Source: Dietzia sp. JS16-p6b
Lineage (GTDB): Bacteria; Actinomycetota; Actinomycetes; Mycobacteriales; Mycobacteriaceae
Direction: 5' to 3'
Assembly: GCF_003052165.1 (NCBI RefSeq)
Contig: NZ_CP024869.1
Coordinates: 3,072,001 to 3,136,000 of the forward strand
DNA: 64,000 bases
A program made the translations under genes and the position numbers. The number at the start of each line of letters is the position of its first letter. Position 1 is the stretch's first letter. The notes under the pieces were generated by a model that worked only from the letters and a program-made list of their open reading frames with translations, was not told where the DNA came from and did not search any database. Shown piece by piece: positions 10,139 through 18,863 of the stretch.

Positions 10139-10197
10139 GCATGGGCGAGCCGGGGGCCACGTCTCACTCTCCGGGCAGTGGCTCCCGGGTGGCCGGC

Positions 10198-10557
10198 ATG
10201 ACCCTGGCCGTGGACCCGGCCTCAGCGGAGCCGCCGTTCCGCCAGCTCAAAGGGCAGATCGTCGAGGGAGTCCGGCGCGGCTTACTCACGGCGGGCACGC
10301 GGATGCCCGCCGTGCGCACACTCGCGGAGGAGGTCGGGGTCTCCACCGCGACGGCCGCGAAGGTCTATCGCGAACTAGAGGAGTCGGGCGTGTTGGAGGG
10401 TCGCGGCCGCTCGGGAACGTTCGTCTCCGCCGCTGACCTGCCCGGGGCGGTGCTGACCCGGGCCGCGGAGGAGTTCGCAGAGCGGGCCGCGGGGGCGGGA
10501 TTCGACGTCGAGGACGCCGCGGACGCGGTCCGCAACGCCTTCCGGCACCTGCGCTGA
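10198..10557 (+). CDS. GntR-family regulator (YtrA-like, short)
   Basis: Small DNA-binding regulator of about 119 residues. It carries the GntR winged helix ([39 protein letters not shown], then GRGRSGTFV) with only a short C-terminal helix, as in YtrA-type regulators. The in-frame ATG at 10141 is an alternative start; the one at 10198 has GGTGG upstream and begins at the family's usual first residues. It follows the racemase-like gene closely and may be co-transcribed. No ABC transporter gene, the normal YtrA target, is next to it. Confidence 0.75.
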   Translation: MTLAVDPASAEPPFRQLKGQIVEGVRRGLLTAGTRMPAVRTLAEEVGVSTATAAKVYRELEESGVLEGRGRSGTFVSAADLPGAVLTRAAEEFAERAAGAGFDVEDAADAVRNAFRHLR

Positions 10558-10697
10558 CCGCCCGGGGCGATTCGGCCCGATTCTTCGCGATCCTGGACGC
10601 ATCGGCCGAGTAGACCTCTCGCAGACCGTGACCCCGTTTCACAGAAGGCGATGGGTTCCAGCGAATGCGATCGGCGTGCAGTGGCTGGCATCGGAGT

Positions 10698-11060
10698 TCA
10701 CTGGGGGCGACCCGGTCGACCGGGTTGCTCCCACCCTTGCTTCTCGAATGCCCCGTGGACGAATCGGGTGAGCGTCCGCGGAGTGTTCAGCAGCCCTTGC
10801 GTCACTCGCCTCACCTCCCATCCGAGGGACGCCAGGCGCAGCATCGCCACGGAGTCCGCGTCTCGACGGGCTCTGGCCAGGTGTTCGTGGCCGTCATACT
10901 GCAATCCGACCTTCCACTTGCGGTTTGCCGGGTCGAGCCGCGACACCAGTCCTCCGAATCGCGACCGAGCGCATTCGGCGAAAACTGGTCTCAATCCGGG
11001 AATCGTCGGCGAGTTCTGAGATGGGCCCACTCGGCCGACACCTCCAGGAACGCGCTGCAT
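10698..11060 (-). pseudogene. Decayed DUF559-like (Vsr-fold) protein, 3' remnant
   Basis: A stretch of about 80 codons reads like the C-terminal part of actinobacterial DUF559 proteins with an endonuclease-like fold: KWKVGLQYDGHEHL, then RRDADSVAMLRLASLGWEVRRVT. The expected N-terminal half is not in this frame. A piece resembling the preceding helix (DSRIETSFRRM) appears in another minus-strand frame over the same bases, which suggests one or more frameshifts. I read it as a broken gene. About 140 bases on either side hold nothing else I can identify. Confidence 0.35.
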
Positions 11061-11149
11061 TTCCGGCTCGCGAGGGTGTGGGGCATTCCCCGGACCAGTC
11101 CGGCAGGCCCATAGGTAATGCCGAACGGCCGCGCCGCGATAGTGGGGGC

Positions 11150-11428
11150 ATGATCACGAGAACCGCCACCGCTGCCACCGCTCTCGCCCTGGCCGCTGCC
11201 ACCACCGTCGCCGTCGCCCCCGCTCACGCCGGACCTGCGCCGGAAGGCCACGTCGCCTACGTCGCGCAGGCGTCGGGTTCCGCAGACGGCGGCTCGTTGG
11301 ACAACCCGATCATCGGAGCCGGGCTGCTCATCATCGCGGGGCTTGGTGTCTCGGCGGTTCTGGCCATCGGCGCGGGGGTGGCGGGTGGCGCATTCGAACT
11401 CCCACCCTTCCCGGGCCTGCCGTCGTGA
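11150..11428 (+). CDS. Small exported or membrane protein
   Basis: Protein of 92 residues, function unknown. A signal peptide (MITRTATAATALAL... cleaved near AHA-G, residue 26) is followed by a short polar part with GGSLDNP and one hydrophobic helix at about residues 56-80, then a Pro-rich end. It is probably secreted into or across the cell envelope. The ATG at 11150 is preceded by a weak GTGGGGG. A strong inverted repeat follows directly (11446-11484) and ends the transcript. Confidence 0.6.
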   Translation: MITRTATAATALALAAATTVAVAPAHAGPAPEGHVAYVAQASGSADGGSLDNPIIGAGLLIIAGLGVSAVLAIGAGVAGGAFELPPFPGLPS

Positions 11429-11445
11429 ACTGACGACATCACGCA

Positions 11446-11484
11446 GCACCGCCCCCGGCTCCACGAGGTGGCCGGGGGCGGTGC
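11446..11484. terminator. Bidirectional stem-loop terminator
   Basis: Perfect 14-base inverted repeat GCACCGCCCCCGGC / GCCGGGGGCGGTGC with an 11-base loop, between two convergent genes. There is no T-run, as is usual in high-GC actinobacteria, so this is inferred from position and stem strength. Confidence 0.7.
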
Positions 11485-11502
11485 TGGGTATGGACGGTTC
11501 GC

Positions 11503-12087
11503 TCAGCTCCCGAGCGAACCCGTCGTCCGGGCCACGGAACCAGAGCTTCCGAGGCCGGCCAGAGCGGAATCCAACGAACCGAGACCGGCCGGGACACCGG
11601 CCCCAGCAGAGATCTCCATCTCGATGTACTCGTCGCCCGCAGAGCAGATCGCGAGAGCGGACGGAGTGAAGGACCCGTCGGTGAGCGTGGCGTTCGTATC
11701 GTAGAAGCCAGGCGACAACGTGGCGGTCTCCCCGTCTTCGACACCGCCCGTGAAGAGGCCGAGCTGCCCGTTCACCAGCGCCTCGGTCACCTTCGCCTCC
11801 AGTGCCGGGGGCGGTGACGCATCCGGATCCTGTGTCCGCAAGACGGCGTACATCTCCGACAGCAGACTGCCCGGCCCGCCGTACGCGATACAGAACAGAT
11901 CCTGGCCGGACCTGTTGGTGTAGGAGATCTCGGTGTTCGCGCCCTTGCCACTGACGCTCACGCTGCTCGGGCTGTCGAGTACGGGATCGGCGCCTTGGGC
12001 CCCGGCCACTCCGGCCCCGGCGAGGACGGTGGCAGAGGCGATGGCTGTGGCTGCGGCGGCGACGCCGAACCTGGTGAGAGTGCGCAT
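11503..12087 (-). CDS. Exported protein with C-terminal TGSLGS tail
   Basis: Predicted secreted protein of 194 residues. A signal peptide ends in AGA-Q near residue 30. The mature part has NRSGQDLFC around residue 66 and a second Cys in LAICSAGDEY around residue 150, which could form one disulfide. It ends in RTTGSLGS. The same layout (asparagine-containing strand plus Cys, a central helical part, a late Cys after a hydrophobic run, Gly-Ser-Leu tail) occurs in three exported proteins at 26.8-29.3 kb, so I take it as a distant paralog. Function unknown; envelope location is an inference. Confidence 0.7.
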   Translation of the reverse strand: MRTLTRFGVAAAATAIASATVLAGAGVAGAQGADPVLDSPSSVSVSGKGANTEISYTNRSGQDLFCIAYGGPGSLLSEMYAVLRTQDPDASPPPALEAKVTEALVNGQLGLFTGGVEDGETATLSPGFYDTNATLTDGSFTPSALAICSAGDEYIEMEISAGAGVPAGLGSLDSALAGLGSSGSVARTTGSLGS

Positions 12088-12251
12088 ATGGTGCTCCGAT
12101 CTGGAGAGGAAGCGACCGGCCGGTCGCCTGACTCCGACTTCACCTCAACGGCTCAGAAAGCACTATCGGACGAACACACGACATGTGTCATCCGTTCACA
12201 TGAAACCGATTCACAACGTACACAACGGGCTCACCCGCCCCACGCGAGCAA

Positions 12252-12309
12252 CGAGAAGAGCGTCCCGCGCACCCGCCTCTCGGCCAATGCGTTCGGGACG
12301 CTCTTCTCG
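12252..12309. terminator. Stem-loop downstream of purA
   Basis: Perfect 16-base inverted repeat CGAGAAGAGCGTCCCG / CGGGACGCTCTTCTCG with a 26-base loop, just past the purA stop. It probably ends the purA transcript. The remaining 12088-12251 holds only the upstream region of the exported protein, with an AT-richer stretch and a GACATGTGTC palindrome at 12179-12188. Confidence 0.6.
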
Positions 12310-12327
12310 ACGTGGTGGTCGATCGAC

Positions 12328-13614
12328 TCAGCCCAGGATGTCGCGCCGCACCACGTTCTCGTCGCGGCCCGGCCCCACTCCGATATACGACATGTGGCAG
12401 CCGGCCAGCTCCTCGAGCCGCAGCACGTAGTCGCGGGCCTCCGGCGGCAGATCACCGAACTCGCGCGCACCGCGGATGTCGTCCTCCCAGCCGGGCATGG
12501 TCTCGTAGATCGGCGTGGCGTGATGGAAATCGGTCTGCGACATGGGCATCTCGTCGTGCCGCACGCCGTCGACGTCGTAGGCCACGCAGATCGGGATCTC
12601 GCCGATGCCGGTGAGCACGTCCAGCTTGGTGAGGAAGTAATCGGTGAAGCCGTTGACGCGCGCGGCATAGCGGGCGATCACGGCGTCGTACCACCCGCAA
12701 CGTCGGGTGCGACCGGTGTTGACGCCCACCTCACCACCGGTGACCTGCAGGTACTCACCCCACTTGTCAAAGAGCTCGGTGGGGAACGGGCCTGCTCCCA
12801 CGCGCGTGGTGTACGCCTTGACGATGCCCAGCGAGTGCGTGATCTTGGTGGGGCCGACGCCCGACCCCACGCAGGCGCCGCCGGCGGTGGGGTTGGACGA
12901 GGTGACGAACGGATAGGTGCCGTGGTCGACGTCCAGCATGGTGGCCTGGCCGCCCTCCATGAGAACGGATTCGCCGCGCTCCAGGGCCTGGTTGAGCATG
13001 AGGGCGGTGTCGCTGACCATGGGACGGAGCCGGTCGGCGTAGCCGAGGAAGTACTCGACCATCTCCTCGACCTCGACCGCCCGGCGGTTGTAGATCTTGA
13101 CGAAGATCTGGTTCTTGAGGTGCAGCGCGCCCTCGATCTTCTGCCGCAGGATGGATTCGTCGAAGACGTCCTGCACGCGGATCCCCACCCGCGAGACCTT
13201 GTCCGCGTAGGTGGGGCCGATGCCTCGACCGGTGGTCCCGATGGCCTTCTTGCCCAGGAACCGCTCGGTCACCTTGTCCAGCGCCTGGTGATACGGGGCC
13301 ACCAGGTGGGCGTCGGCGGAGATGCGCAGCCGCGAGGTGTCGGCGCCGCGGGCCTCGAGGCCGTCGATCTCCTCGAACAGCGCCTCGAGGTTGACCACCA
13401 CACCGTTGCCGATCACCGGCACGGCCGTGGGCGAGAGGATGCCGGCGGGCAGGAGCTTGAGCTCGTACTTCTCGCCACCCACCACCACGGTGTGCCCGGC
13501 GTTGTTGCCGCCGTTGGGCTTGACCACGTACTCGACGCGGCCACCGAGGATGTCGGTGGCCTTACCCTTGCCCTCGTCGCCCCATTGGGCGCCGATCAGG
13601 ACGATCGCTGGCAT
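12328..13614 (-). CDS. purA: Adenylosuccinate synthetase PurA
   Basis: GTP-dependent enzyme of 428 residues that joins IMP and aspartate to give adenylosuccinate, the first step to AMP. Clear motifs: [11 protein letters not shown] at residues 7-17 with the catalytic Asp and GTP loop, NGGNNAGHT near residue 35, [14 protein letters not shown] near residue 127, and the C-terminal [10 protein letters not shown]. Length matches the family. Cytosolic. It heads a minus-strand unit and is followed by a strong stem-loop. Confidence 0.96.
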   Translation of the reverse strand: MPAIVLIGAQWGDEGKGKATDILGGRVEYVVKPNGGNNAGHTVVVGGEKYELKLLPAGILSPTAVPVIGNGVVVNLEALFEEIDGLEARGADTSRLRISADAHLVAPYHQALDKVTERFLGKKAIGTTGRGIGPTYADKVSRVGIRVQDVFDESILRQKIEGALHLKNQIFVKIYNRRAVEVEEMVEYFLGYADRLRPMVSDTALMLNQALERGESVLMEGGQATMLDVDHGTYPFVTSSNPTAGGACVGSGVGPTKITHSLGIVKAYTTRVGAGPFPTELFDKWGEYLQVTGGEVGVNTGRTRRCGWYDAVIARYAARVNGFTDYFLTKLDVLTGIGEIPICVAYDVDGVRHDEMPMSQTDFHHATPIYETMPGWEDDIRGAREFGDLPPEARDYVLRLEELAGCHMSYIGVGPGRDENVVRRDILG

Positions 13615-13736
13615 GGTTCGCTTTCACCTCGAAAAGTGTCGTCATTCGGTGAGGGACGAAAACCGGCCCGCAGGCGGTGACTCCGCGCACACCAACGGAC
13701 CAAGGTACCTGGTCCCGCCTCGGCTACCCTAGTCGG

Positions 13737-14648
13737 TCAGTCCGACACCCTCCGGAAGCTCACCGGCGCTCCCGGCAGGAGCTGGGACAGGGCGTCCGAG
13801 GACCGCGAGGTCAGCACCCCGATCACCGGGTACCCGCCCGTGACGGGGTGATCGGGCCCGAACACGACGGGCGCCCCGTCCGCCGGGATCTGCACGGCGC
13901 CGCGGACCATCCCCTCGCTGGGGATCTCCCCGGTGCTCGACCGGGGGACGGGTCCGGCGGGGTCGATGCGCACCCCGACCCGGTCCGCGTGCGCGCTGAC
14001 GTGCCCGGTCTCCGCCAGAACCCGCCACGCGGCGGGCGGGAAGAGGTCGTCGCGCGGGCCGGGGATCACGTCCAGCACGAGGCGTCGGGGGCGTCTCCCC
14101 CGACTTTCCGACCCCGCCCCCAGCCGCGGATCCCCGCCCGACGCGTGCCAGTCGTCCGCCCAGGGGCCCACGACGGCGTCGCCCACGGCCAGCACGTCCC
14201 CGGCCTCCAGTGGCGGAGGCCCGAGCCCGGAGAGGGTGTCGCGCGACCTGCTGCCCAACACCGGCGGCACCTCGATCCCGCCGCGCACCCCGACGTAGGT
14301 GCGGACTCCGACGTCCGGCCGGCCGATCTCGAGCGTCGAACCGGCGTCCAACCTCAACACCTCGCCGGCGGCGGCGGTTCGTCGGGACCCGGCAGAGGTG
14401 GTGACGACGACGAGGCCCCGCGCACCCGTCACCGCGACCACCGCCGGCGCGTCCGTCATGAGCACCAACCCGCCCAGCAACACCTCGAGCACCGCCGCCC
14501 CGGGGTCGGTCCCGACGCAGCGCAGGGCGAGCGCGGCGGCGGCGCGGTCGGCGGCGCCCGAGCTTGTGACCCCGAGCGCGGCGCGGCCGGGTCTGCCGAG
14601 GTCCTGCACCAGTGCGGCCGGGCCGGCGCGGAGGACCATCAGGCTCAT
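13737..14648 (-). CDS. pxpC: 5-oxoprolinase subunit PxpC
   Basis: Subunit of the prokaryotic ATP-dependent 5-oxoprolinase, which opens pyroglutamate to glutamate (303 residues). It shows the KipA/biotin-dependent carboxyltransferase-like start LVQDLGRPGRAALGVTSSGAADRAA, and later GPDHPVTGGYPVIGVL near residue 270. It overlaps the end of pxpB by 4 bases (ATGA), so translation is coupled. Start ATG chosen at the conserved MSLMVLRAGP. The three-subunit set fits pyroglutamate recycling; older names are KipA or AHS2. Confidence 0.88.
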   Translation of the reverse strand: MSLMVLRAGPAALVQDLGRPGRAALGVTSSGAADRAAAALALRCVGTDPGAAVLEVLLGGLVLMTDAPAVVAVTGARGLVVVTTSAGSRRTAAAGEVLRLDAGSTLEIGRPDVGVRTYVGVRGGIEVPPVLGSRSRDTLSGLGPPPLEAGDVLAVGDAVVGPWADDWHASGGDPRLGAGSESRGRRPRRLVLDVIPGPRDDLFPPAAWRVLAETGHVSAHADRVGVRIDPAGPVPRSSTGEIPSEGMVRGAVQIPADGAPVVFGPDHPVTGGYPVIGVLTSRSSDALSQLLPGAPVSFRRVSD

Positions 14649-15424
14649 CGGGAGCCGCCCTGCGGGTGAACCGACCTGAACCGGACGCGGTCGCCGGGGG
14701 CCAGCAGCGCCGGCTCCGGGCGGTCCGGGTCCCAGAGCGGGGCGTCGGTGGTGCCGATCAGTCGCCAGCCTCCGGGGGAGGCGCCGGGATAGACGGCGCA
14801 GAAGCGGTCGGCCAGCCCCACCGATCCCGCCGGGACCCGTGGCCGCGGGGCGCCCAGCCGCGGGACCACGGGCAGGCGCTCGGGCGGCCGCCCACCCGCG
14901 GGGGCCCGCCCACCGTTCGCTCCGGTGGCGGCGCGGTCGCCCCGCGATACGGTCCCATCCCCGGTCAGGTCCCGCTCGTCCACGAGATAGAAGAACCCGG
15001 GCGCGAATCCACCGAACGCGGCGCGCCAGGTGATCGCTTGGTGTCGGCGGATCAGAGCGTCCGTCGAGAGTTCGGCGAGATCGGCGACCTCGCTCAGGTC
15101 GGGGCCGTCGTAGCGGACGTCGAGGACCACGTCGCGGACCCGCCCGCCGTCGTGATGTCCGGAGTCGTGAGTACCGCCTGGGGGGCGCTCGGCCGGCGCC
15201 GCACGCGTGTCCCGCGCCAGCAACTCCTCGAGCCTGCCGCGCAACGCGGGGAGGGCCGTGGCATCCCGGGCGGTCACCAGAACCGTCCGGGCCCCGGCGA
15301 CCACGTCCACCGCCTCCGGGCACCGCTGCTCCACGCGCCGCGCCAGCTCCACCGCCGCGGACAGGTCAGCACAGTCGAGCATCAGCGCCGCTTCGCCGCA
15401 GGGGCGGATCCTCGTCGTCGTCAT
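14645..15424 (-). CDS. pxpB: 5-oxoprolinase subunit PxpB
   Basis: PxpB/KipI-type subunit of 259 residues. Family signs are IRPCGEAALMLD at the start, DVRYDGPDLSEVA near residue 118, FGGFAPGFFYL, and VGLADRFCAVYPGASPGGWRLIGTT near residue 215. A Gly/Arg/Pro-rich insertion near residues 165-195 is longer than usual. It overlaps pxpA and pxpC by 4 bases each, so the three are made together. Cytosolic. Confidence 0.88.
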   Translation of the reverse strand: MTTTRIRPCGEAALMLDCADLSAAVELARRVEQRCPEAVDVVAGARTVLVTARDATALPALRGRLEELLARDTRAAPAERPPGGTHDSGHHDGGRVRDVVLDVRYDGPDLSEVADLAELSTDALIRRHQAITWRAAFGGFAPGFFYLVDERDLTGDGTVSRGDRAATGANGGRAPAGGRPPERLPVVPRLGAPRPRVPAGSVGLADRFCAVYPGASPGGWRLIGTTDAPLWDPDRPEPALLAPGDRVRFRSVHPQGGSR

Positions 15425-16338
15425 CGGGGCCCGTCCCTCGCGCCGGCCCGGTCGCCGTCCTCCTGCGGCGACCCGCGCGGCGGGGGTGGCACTGACGGCA
15501 GGGGCGGTGCGGACACCGACCCGGTGAACGGCGCCACCTCCACCCCGGCCGCCTCGAGCGCCCGGCGGACCCGGCGGGCCAACCCGAGTGCGCCGGGGGT
15601 GTCGCCGTGCACGCACACCGACTGCGCGGACACCACGATCCGCGAACCGTCGTCGGCGCTGATCTCCCGTTCTCTCGCGATGTCCACGACGCGGGCGGCG
15701 ACCTCGTCCGCGTCGGTGATCACCGCCCCGGGCCGACCGCGCGGCACCAGCGTCCCGTCAGCGCGGTACCCGCGGTCCGCGAAGGCCTCCGAGACGGCGG
15801 CGATCCCCACCGACGCGGCGTGCGAGAGCACCACCGAACCCGGCAGGCCGAGGATGGGCAGGGGATCCTCGTCGGCGAGGTCCGCATATCGCAGGACGGC
15901 GTCCACCACGCCGGCGGCCTGATCGGAATCGTGGGCGATCCGGTTGTACAGGGCGCCGTGCGGTTTGACGTACCGGACCCGCGTCCCCCGCCTCCGCGCC
16001 GCCATGTCCAGCTCCACGAGTTGGAAGTACACGTGGTCGGCGAGTTCGCCGCGCGTGATCTCCATCTCGGTCCGCCCGAAGTTCGCCGCGTCCCGATAGG
16101 AGGGGTGCGCGCCCAACGCCACCCCCCGTTCCGCCGCGGCCGCGGCGGTCGCGGACATCGTGGGGCGGTTGCCCGCGTGGAAGCCACACGCGACGTTGGC
16201 GGAGGTCACCACGTCCAGCAGGGCCGCGTCGCCGGGATCGGGTCCGGATCGCGCGCCCAGCGACCATGACCACCTCAGCGTCCCCCGGCGGGCCTCCCCG
16301 AGGTCGCAGTTGAGGTCGATACGGTGCACGTTGTCCAT
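15421..16338 (-). CDS. pxpA: 5-oxoprolinase subunit PxpA (LamB/YcsF family)
   Basis: PxpA subunit of 305 residues. Motifs: IDLNCDLGEA at the start, ANVACGFHAGNRPTM near residue 45, GAHPSYRDAANFGR near residue 75, YVKPHGALYN near residue 115 and SVCVHGDTPGA near residue 250. The start MDNVHRIDLN is the family's usual beginning. The last 25 residues are a Pro-rich extension. First gene of pxpABC; it diverges from the gene at 16397, leaving only 58 bases for two promoters. Confidence 0.9.
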   Translation of the reverse strand: MDNVHRIDLNCDLGEARRGTLRWSWSLGARSGPDPGDAALLDVVTSANVACGFHAGNRPTMSATAAAAAERGVALGAHPSYRDAANFGRTEMEITRGELADHVYFQLVELDMAARRRGTRVRYVKPHGALYNRIAHDSDQAAGVVDAVLRYADLADEDPLPILGLPGSVVLSHAASVGIAAVSEAFADRGYRADGTLVPRGRPGAVITDADEVAARVVDIAREREISADDGSRIVVSAQSVCVHGDTPGALGLARRVRRALEAAGVEVAPFTGSVSAPPLPSVPPPPRGSPQEDGDRAGARDGPR

Positions 16339-16396
16339 CCTGCCGTCATCGTGGCCCGGGTTCGACCGCGAGCGCCGGTGAGTCCATGATGGAGGC

Positions 16397-17053
16397 ATGA
16401 TCGTCCTCCGCTGCGGCTCGGCGCCGGTCCCGACCGTCCTCGGCGAGCACCCGCGAGTCGAATGCAGCGAGATGCCCACCAAAGACGACGTCAACCGAGC
16501 GCTCTACGAGGTCGGACCTCGTCGCCGCGTGGTGGTGTGCGGCACCGACGCCGGCCTGGCCGCCCTGCTCACGCGCCTGATGCGGTCGGAGAACCTGGAC
16601 GTCGAGGTCGCGTACGTCGCGGAGGACCCCACCCCGGCGACCCGCGCCTACGACCTGCCCACCGGTTCGGCCGCGGCCAAGCTCGGCGTCCGGGGCGAGG
16701 CCCGCGAGGTGCCACTGATCCGGGACGAGACCGGAACCGTCCTGGTGGGCGAGGCCACCGTGACCGGGCCGGGCGGCGCCCACCTGGTGGGCGAGGCCTA
16801 CGCCGACGACGAGCGGATCTTCTCCGGGGAGATCGACACCCTCACCGTCCGACCGACACCGGAGCTGCCCGGAGTCCGCGCCACCGCGGCGCGACCGCGC
16901 AGGGTGCTGCGGCGCTCGTGGCTCGCCGCCCGCGCGGTGCAGCTGGGCACGGAGGCGGGGGTGATCACACGGGACGGCGTGACCGGCCGGCGGGCGGTCA
17001 AGAGGACCTCTTTCTATCGTCATATCGAGCCATGGAGGCTCGTGTCGCCCTGA
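16397..17053 (+). CDS. Conserved actinobacterial protein (Rv0358-like)
   Basis: Protein of 218 residues, no known function. Central part VVVCGTDAGLAALLTRLMR and EVAYVAEDPTPATRAYDLPTG resembles the start of lipid or NAD kinase-like folds, but the glycine-rich nucleotide loop is not convincing. It sits between purA and a DUF3151 gene, as Rv0358 does in M. tuberculosis, and has a similar length. No signal peptide. The last 56 bases overlap the end of the FUSC gene on the other strand. ATG at 16472 is an alternative start. Confidence 0.65.
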   Translation: MIVLRCGSAPVPTVLGEHPRVECSEMPTKDDVNRALYEVGPRRRVVVCGTDAGLAALLTRLMRSENLDVEVAYVAEDPTPATRAYDLPTGSAAAKLGVRGEAREVPLIRDETGTVLVGEATVTGPGGAHLVGEAYADDERIFSGEIDTLTVRPTPELPGVRATAARPRRVLRRSWLAARAVQLGTEAGVITRDGVTGRRAVKRTSFYRHIEPWRLVSP

Positions 17054-18287
17054 GCGGGGGAACGACGTTCGGGGGCCGGTCCGGGTTCTCCGGCCACTCC
17101 TCCAGCAGTTCCGGCTCCACGGCGGGCGTGCGGACGGTGGGGGGCAGCGTGGCCAGCGCGGAGATCTTGCTCAGCCCCGCGACCTGCATCATGTCCACGA
17201 GGATCGAGCGGATCTGCGCCAGCATCACGGTCTCGGTGAGGCCGGACCCCGGCACCAGCTCCCGCTTGGCCCGTGCCGCCACCCCGCGCAGGGCCCGGTG
17301 GACCTGGGCGTCGGTGGGAGCGGTCGGGTCGGCGGCCACGCGGCGCGTGAGCAACTCCAGCGCCTCTCCCAGCGCCCCGATCAGCGAGCTCAGCGCCGGC
17401 GGGACGTCGACCTGGTCGTCGACCGCCACGATGGCCCGCCGGGCCAGGACACGGATGTTGCGGATCCCGTTGTCGAGCGGGTTGAGCACGCCCGTCAGCA
17501 CGATCTCCTCCGGCCGGCGCCGCCGGTAGAACGGCGAGATCCGCACCAGTTCGCGAGCGCCGGCGAGCTGCTCGGCGATCTCGTCGACCGCCGGCTGGGT
17601 GTCGCGGGCCTCCTGCAGGGCGGAGCGGATGAGTTCCGAATCCCGGTGGTCCAGACCCTGGGCGACCTCGGCCAGCACCGACGAGGCCACGCCCAGGAGC
17701 GAGGCCGCCTCGCGGCGGGCCCGGCGCAGAGGGTGAACGGGCATCAGCGCCATGGCCACCAGCGCGACGACGCCGCCGACGGCCGCGTCGACCATCCGCT
17801 CGTACCCACCCGCGCTCCCCGGAGGCAGGAGCGTGGCCACGAGGATCGCCGACGACGCGGCCTGCGTCCCGACGAGCGCCCCGCGGTCGAGGAACACCGC
17901 CGCGGACATGGCCAGGATCACCACCGCGGTGATCTGCCACGGACCGGAGCCGATCTGGGCGATCAGGAGGTCGCCCAGACCCACCCCCACCACCACACCG
18001 ATCACCAGCTCGACGCCCCGGCGGATCCGGCGACCCATGCCCGTACCCAGAGCCAGGGCGGCGGCGATGGGCGCGAAGAACGGCGCCGGGTGGCCCAGCA
18101 CGTCGTGGGCGAGGAACCAGGCGATCCCCGCGGCGAGGCCGCACTGCACGATCGGCAGGAAGGCGTACGCGAGTCTCCGGGTCCGCGCCCTCAGTGGGGC
18201 CGGGAGCGCGCCGTAGACGCCCTGCGTGCGGGCGTCCAGTCGGTCACGCCAGGCCGAGAGGCGCGGCGGCGTGCGGGTCCGACTCAT
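16998..18287 (-). CDS. FUSC-family membrane protein
   Basis: Membrane protein of 429 residues with the fusaric-acid-resistance/aromatic acid exporter layout. About six hydrophobic helices lie between residues 30 and 180, followed by a long soluble helical domain to the end. A second membrane block, seen in full-length members, is absent. It may export aromatic or amphipathic compounds. The start at 18287 overlaps the end of the DUF3151 gene by 44 bases, suggesting one transcript. Its 3' end overlaps the convergent Rv0358-like gene. Confidence 0.75.
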   Translation of the reverse strand: MSRTRTPPRLSAWRDRLDARTQGVYGALPAPLRARTRRLAYAFLPIVQCGLAAGIAWFLAHDVLGHPAPFFAPIAAALALGTGMGRRIRRGVELVIGVVVGVGLGDLLIAQIGSGPWQITAVVILAMSAAVFLDRGALVGTQAASSAILVATLLPPGSAGGYERMVDAAVGGVVALVAMALMPVHPLRRARREAASLLGVASSVLAEVAQGLDHRDSELIRSALQEARDTQPAVDEIAEQLAGARELVRISPFYRRRRPEEIVLTGVLNPLDNGIRNIRVLARRAIVAVDDQVDVPPALSSLIGALGEALELLTRRVAADPTAPTDAQVHRALRGVAARAKRELVPGSGLTETVMLAQIRSILVDMMQVAGLSKISALATLPPTVRTPAVEPELLEEWPENPDRPPNVVPPLRATRASMARYDDRKRSS

Positions 18288-18660
18288 TGACCAGGTCCAG
18301 ACACCGGATGTACTCCTCCTCCTCGCCGATCGACTGCGCGGCGCGGGCCAGGGCGGCCACGCACCGCAGGAAGCCACGGTTGGGTTCGTGATCGAAGGGC
18401 ACCGGCCCGAATCCCTTCCAGCCATGACGTCGCAGCTGGTCGAGCCCGCGGTGGTAGCCGGTGCGGGCGAATGCATAGGCGCCGATCACGTCACCGGCGT
18501 CGAGCGCGCGCTCGGCGAGTTCCGCCCAGGCGATCGACGCGGTGGGATGAGACGCCGCCACGGCGCGGGGATCGTCACCAGCGGCGATGGCGTCCTCCGC
18601 CTCGGGGTCGCCGGTGAGACGGGTGGGCGGGGGGCCGAGGAGATCTCCGAACTGGGTCAT
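18244..18660 (-). CDS. DUF3151 protein
   Basis: Cytosolic protein of 138 residues in the DUF3151 family of mycolic-acid bacteria and relatives. It is recognisable by VAASHPTASIAWAELAERAL near residue 40, TGYHRGLDQLRRHGWKGFGPVP near residue 70 and NRGFLRCVAALARAAQSIGE near residue 100. Role unknown. Start MTQFGDLLG is chosen over an upstream in-frame ATG because it is the family's usual beginning. The gene lies in the fba neighbourhood as in M. tuberculosis (Rv0360c). Confidence 0.85.
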   Translation of the reverse strand: MTQFGDLLGPPPTRLTGDPEAEDAIAAGDDPRAVAASHPTASIAWAELAERALDAGDVIGAYAFARTGYHRGLDQLRRHGWKGFGPVPFDHEPNRGFLRCVAALARAAQSIGEEEEYIRCLDLVNESDPHAAAPLGLA

Positions 18661-18863
18661 GCCCCCATTGTCCACGATCCCACGACACCCGAGCGCCACC
18701 CGGCCAGCGGCCGACCCCCCGGCATCACCTCGAGGGCCGCGAAGGCCGGCCCGGGTGCGCTCGCGAGGGCTGGGGAGGGCCCGAGTGGATGCGGCGGTGA
18801 ACTCTCCGTGACAAATCAGTGGGTTTTCTCACCTACCGACCGCGGGTGGGGTGAACTGGACGC

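Noticed and set aside
12179-12188. GACATGTGTC palindrome upstream of the exported protein
   Set aside because: Short and not positioned with a clear promoter; too weak to call an operator.
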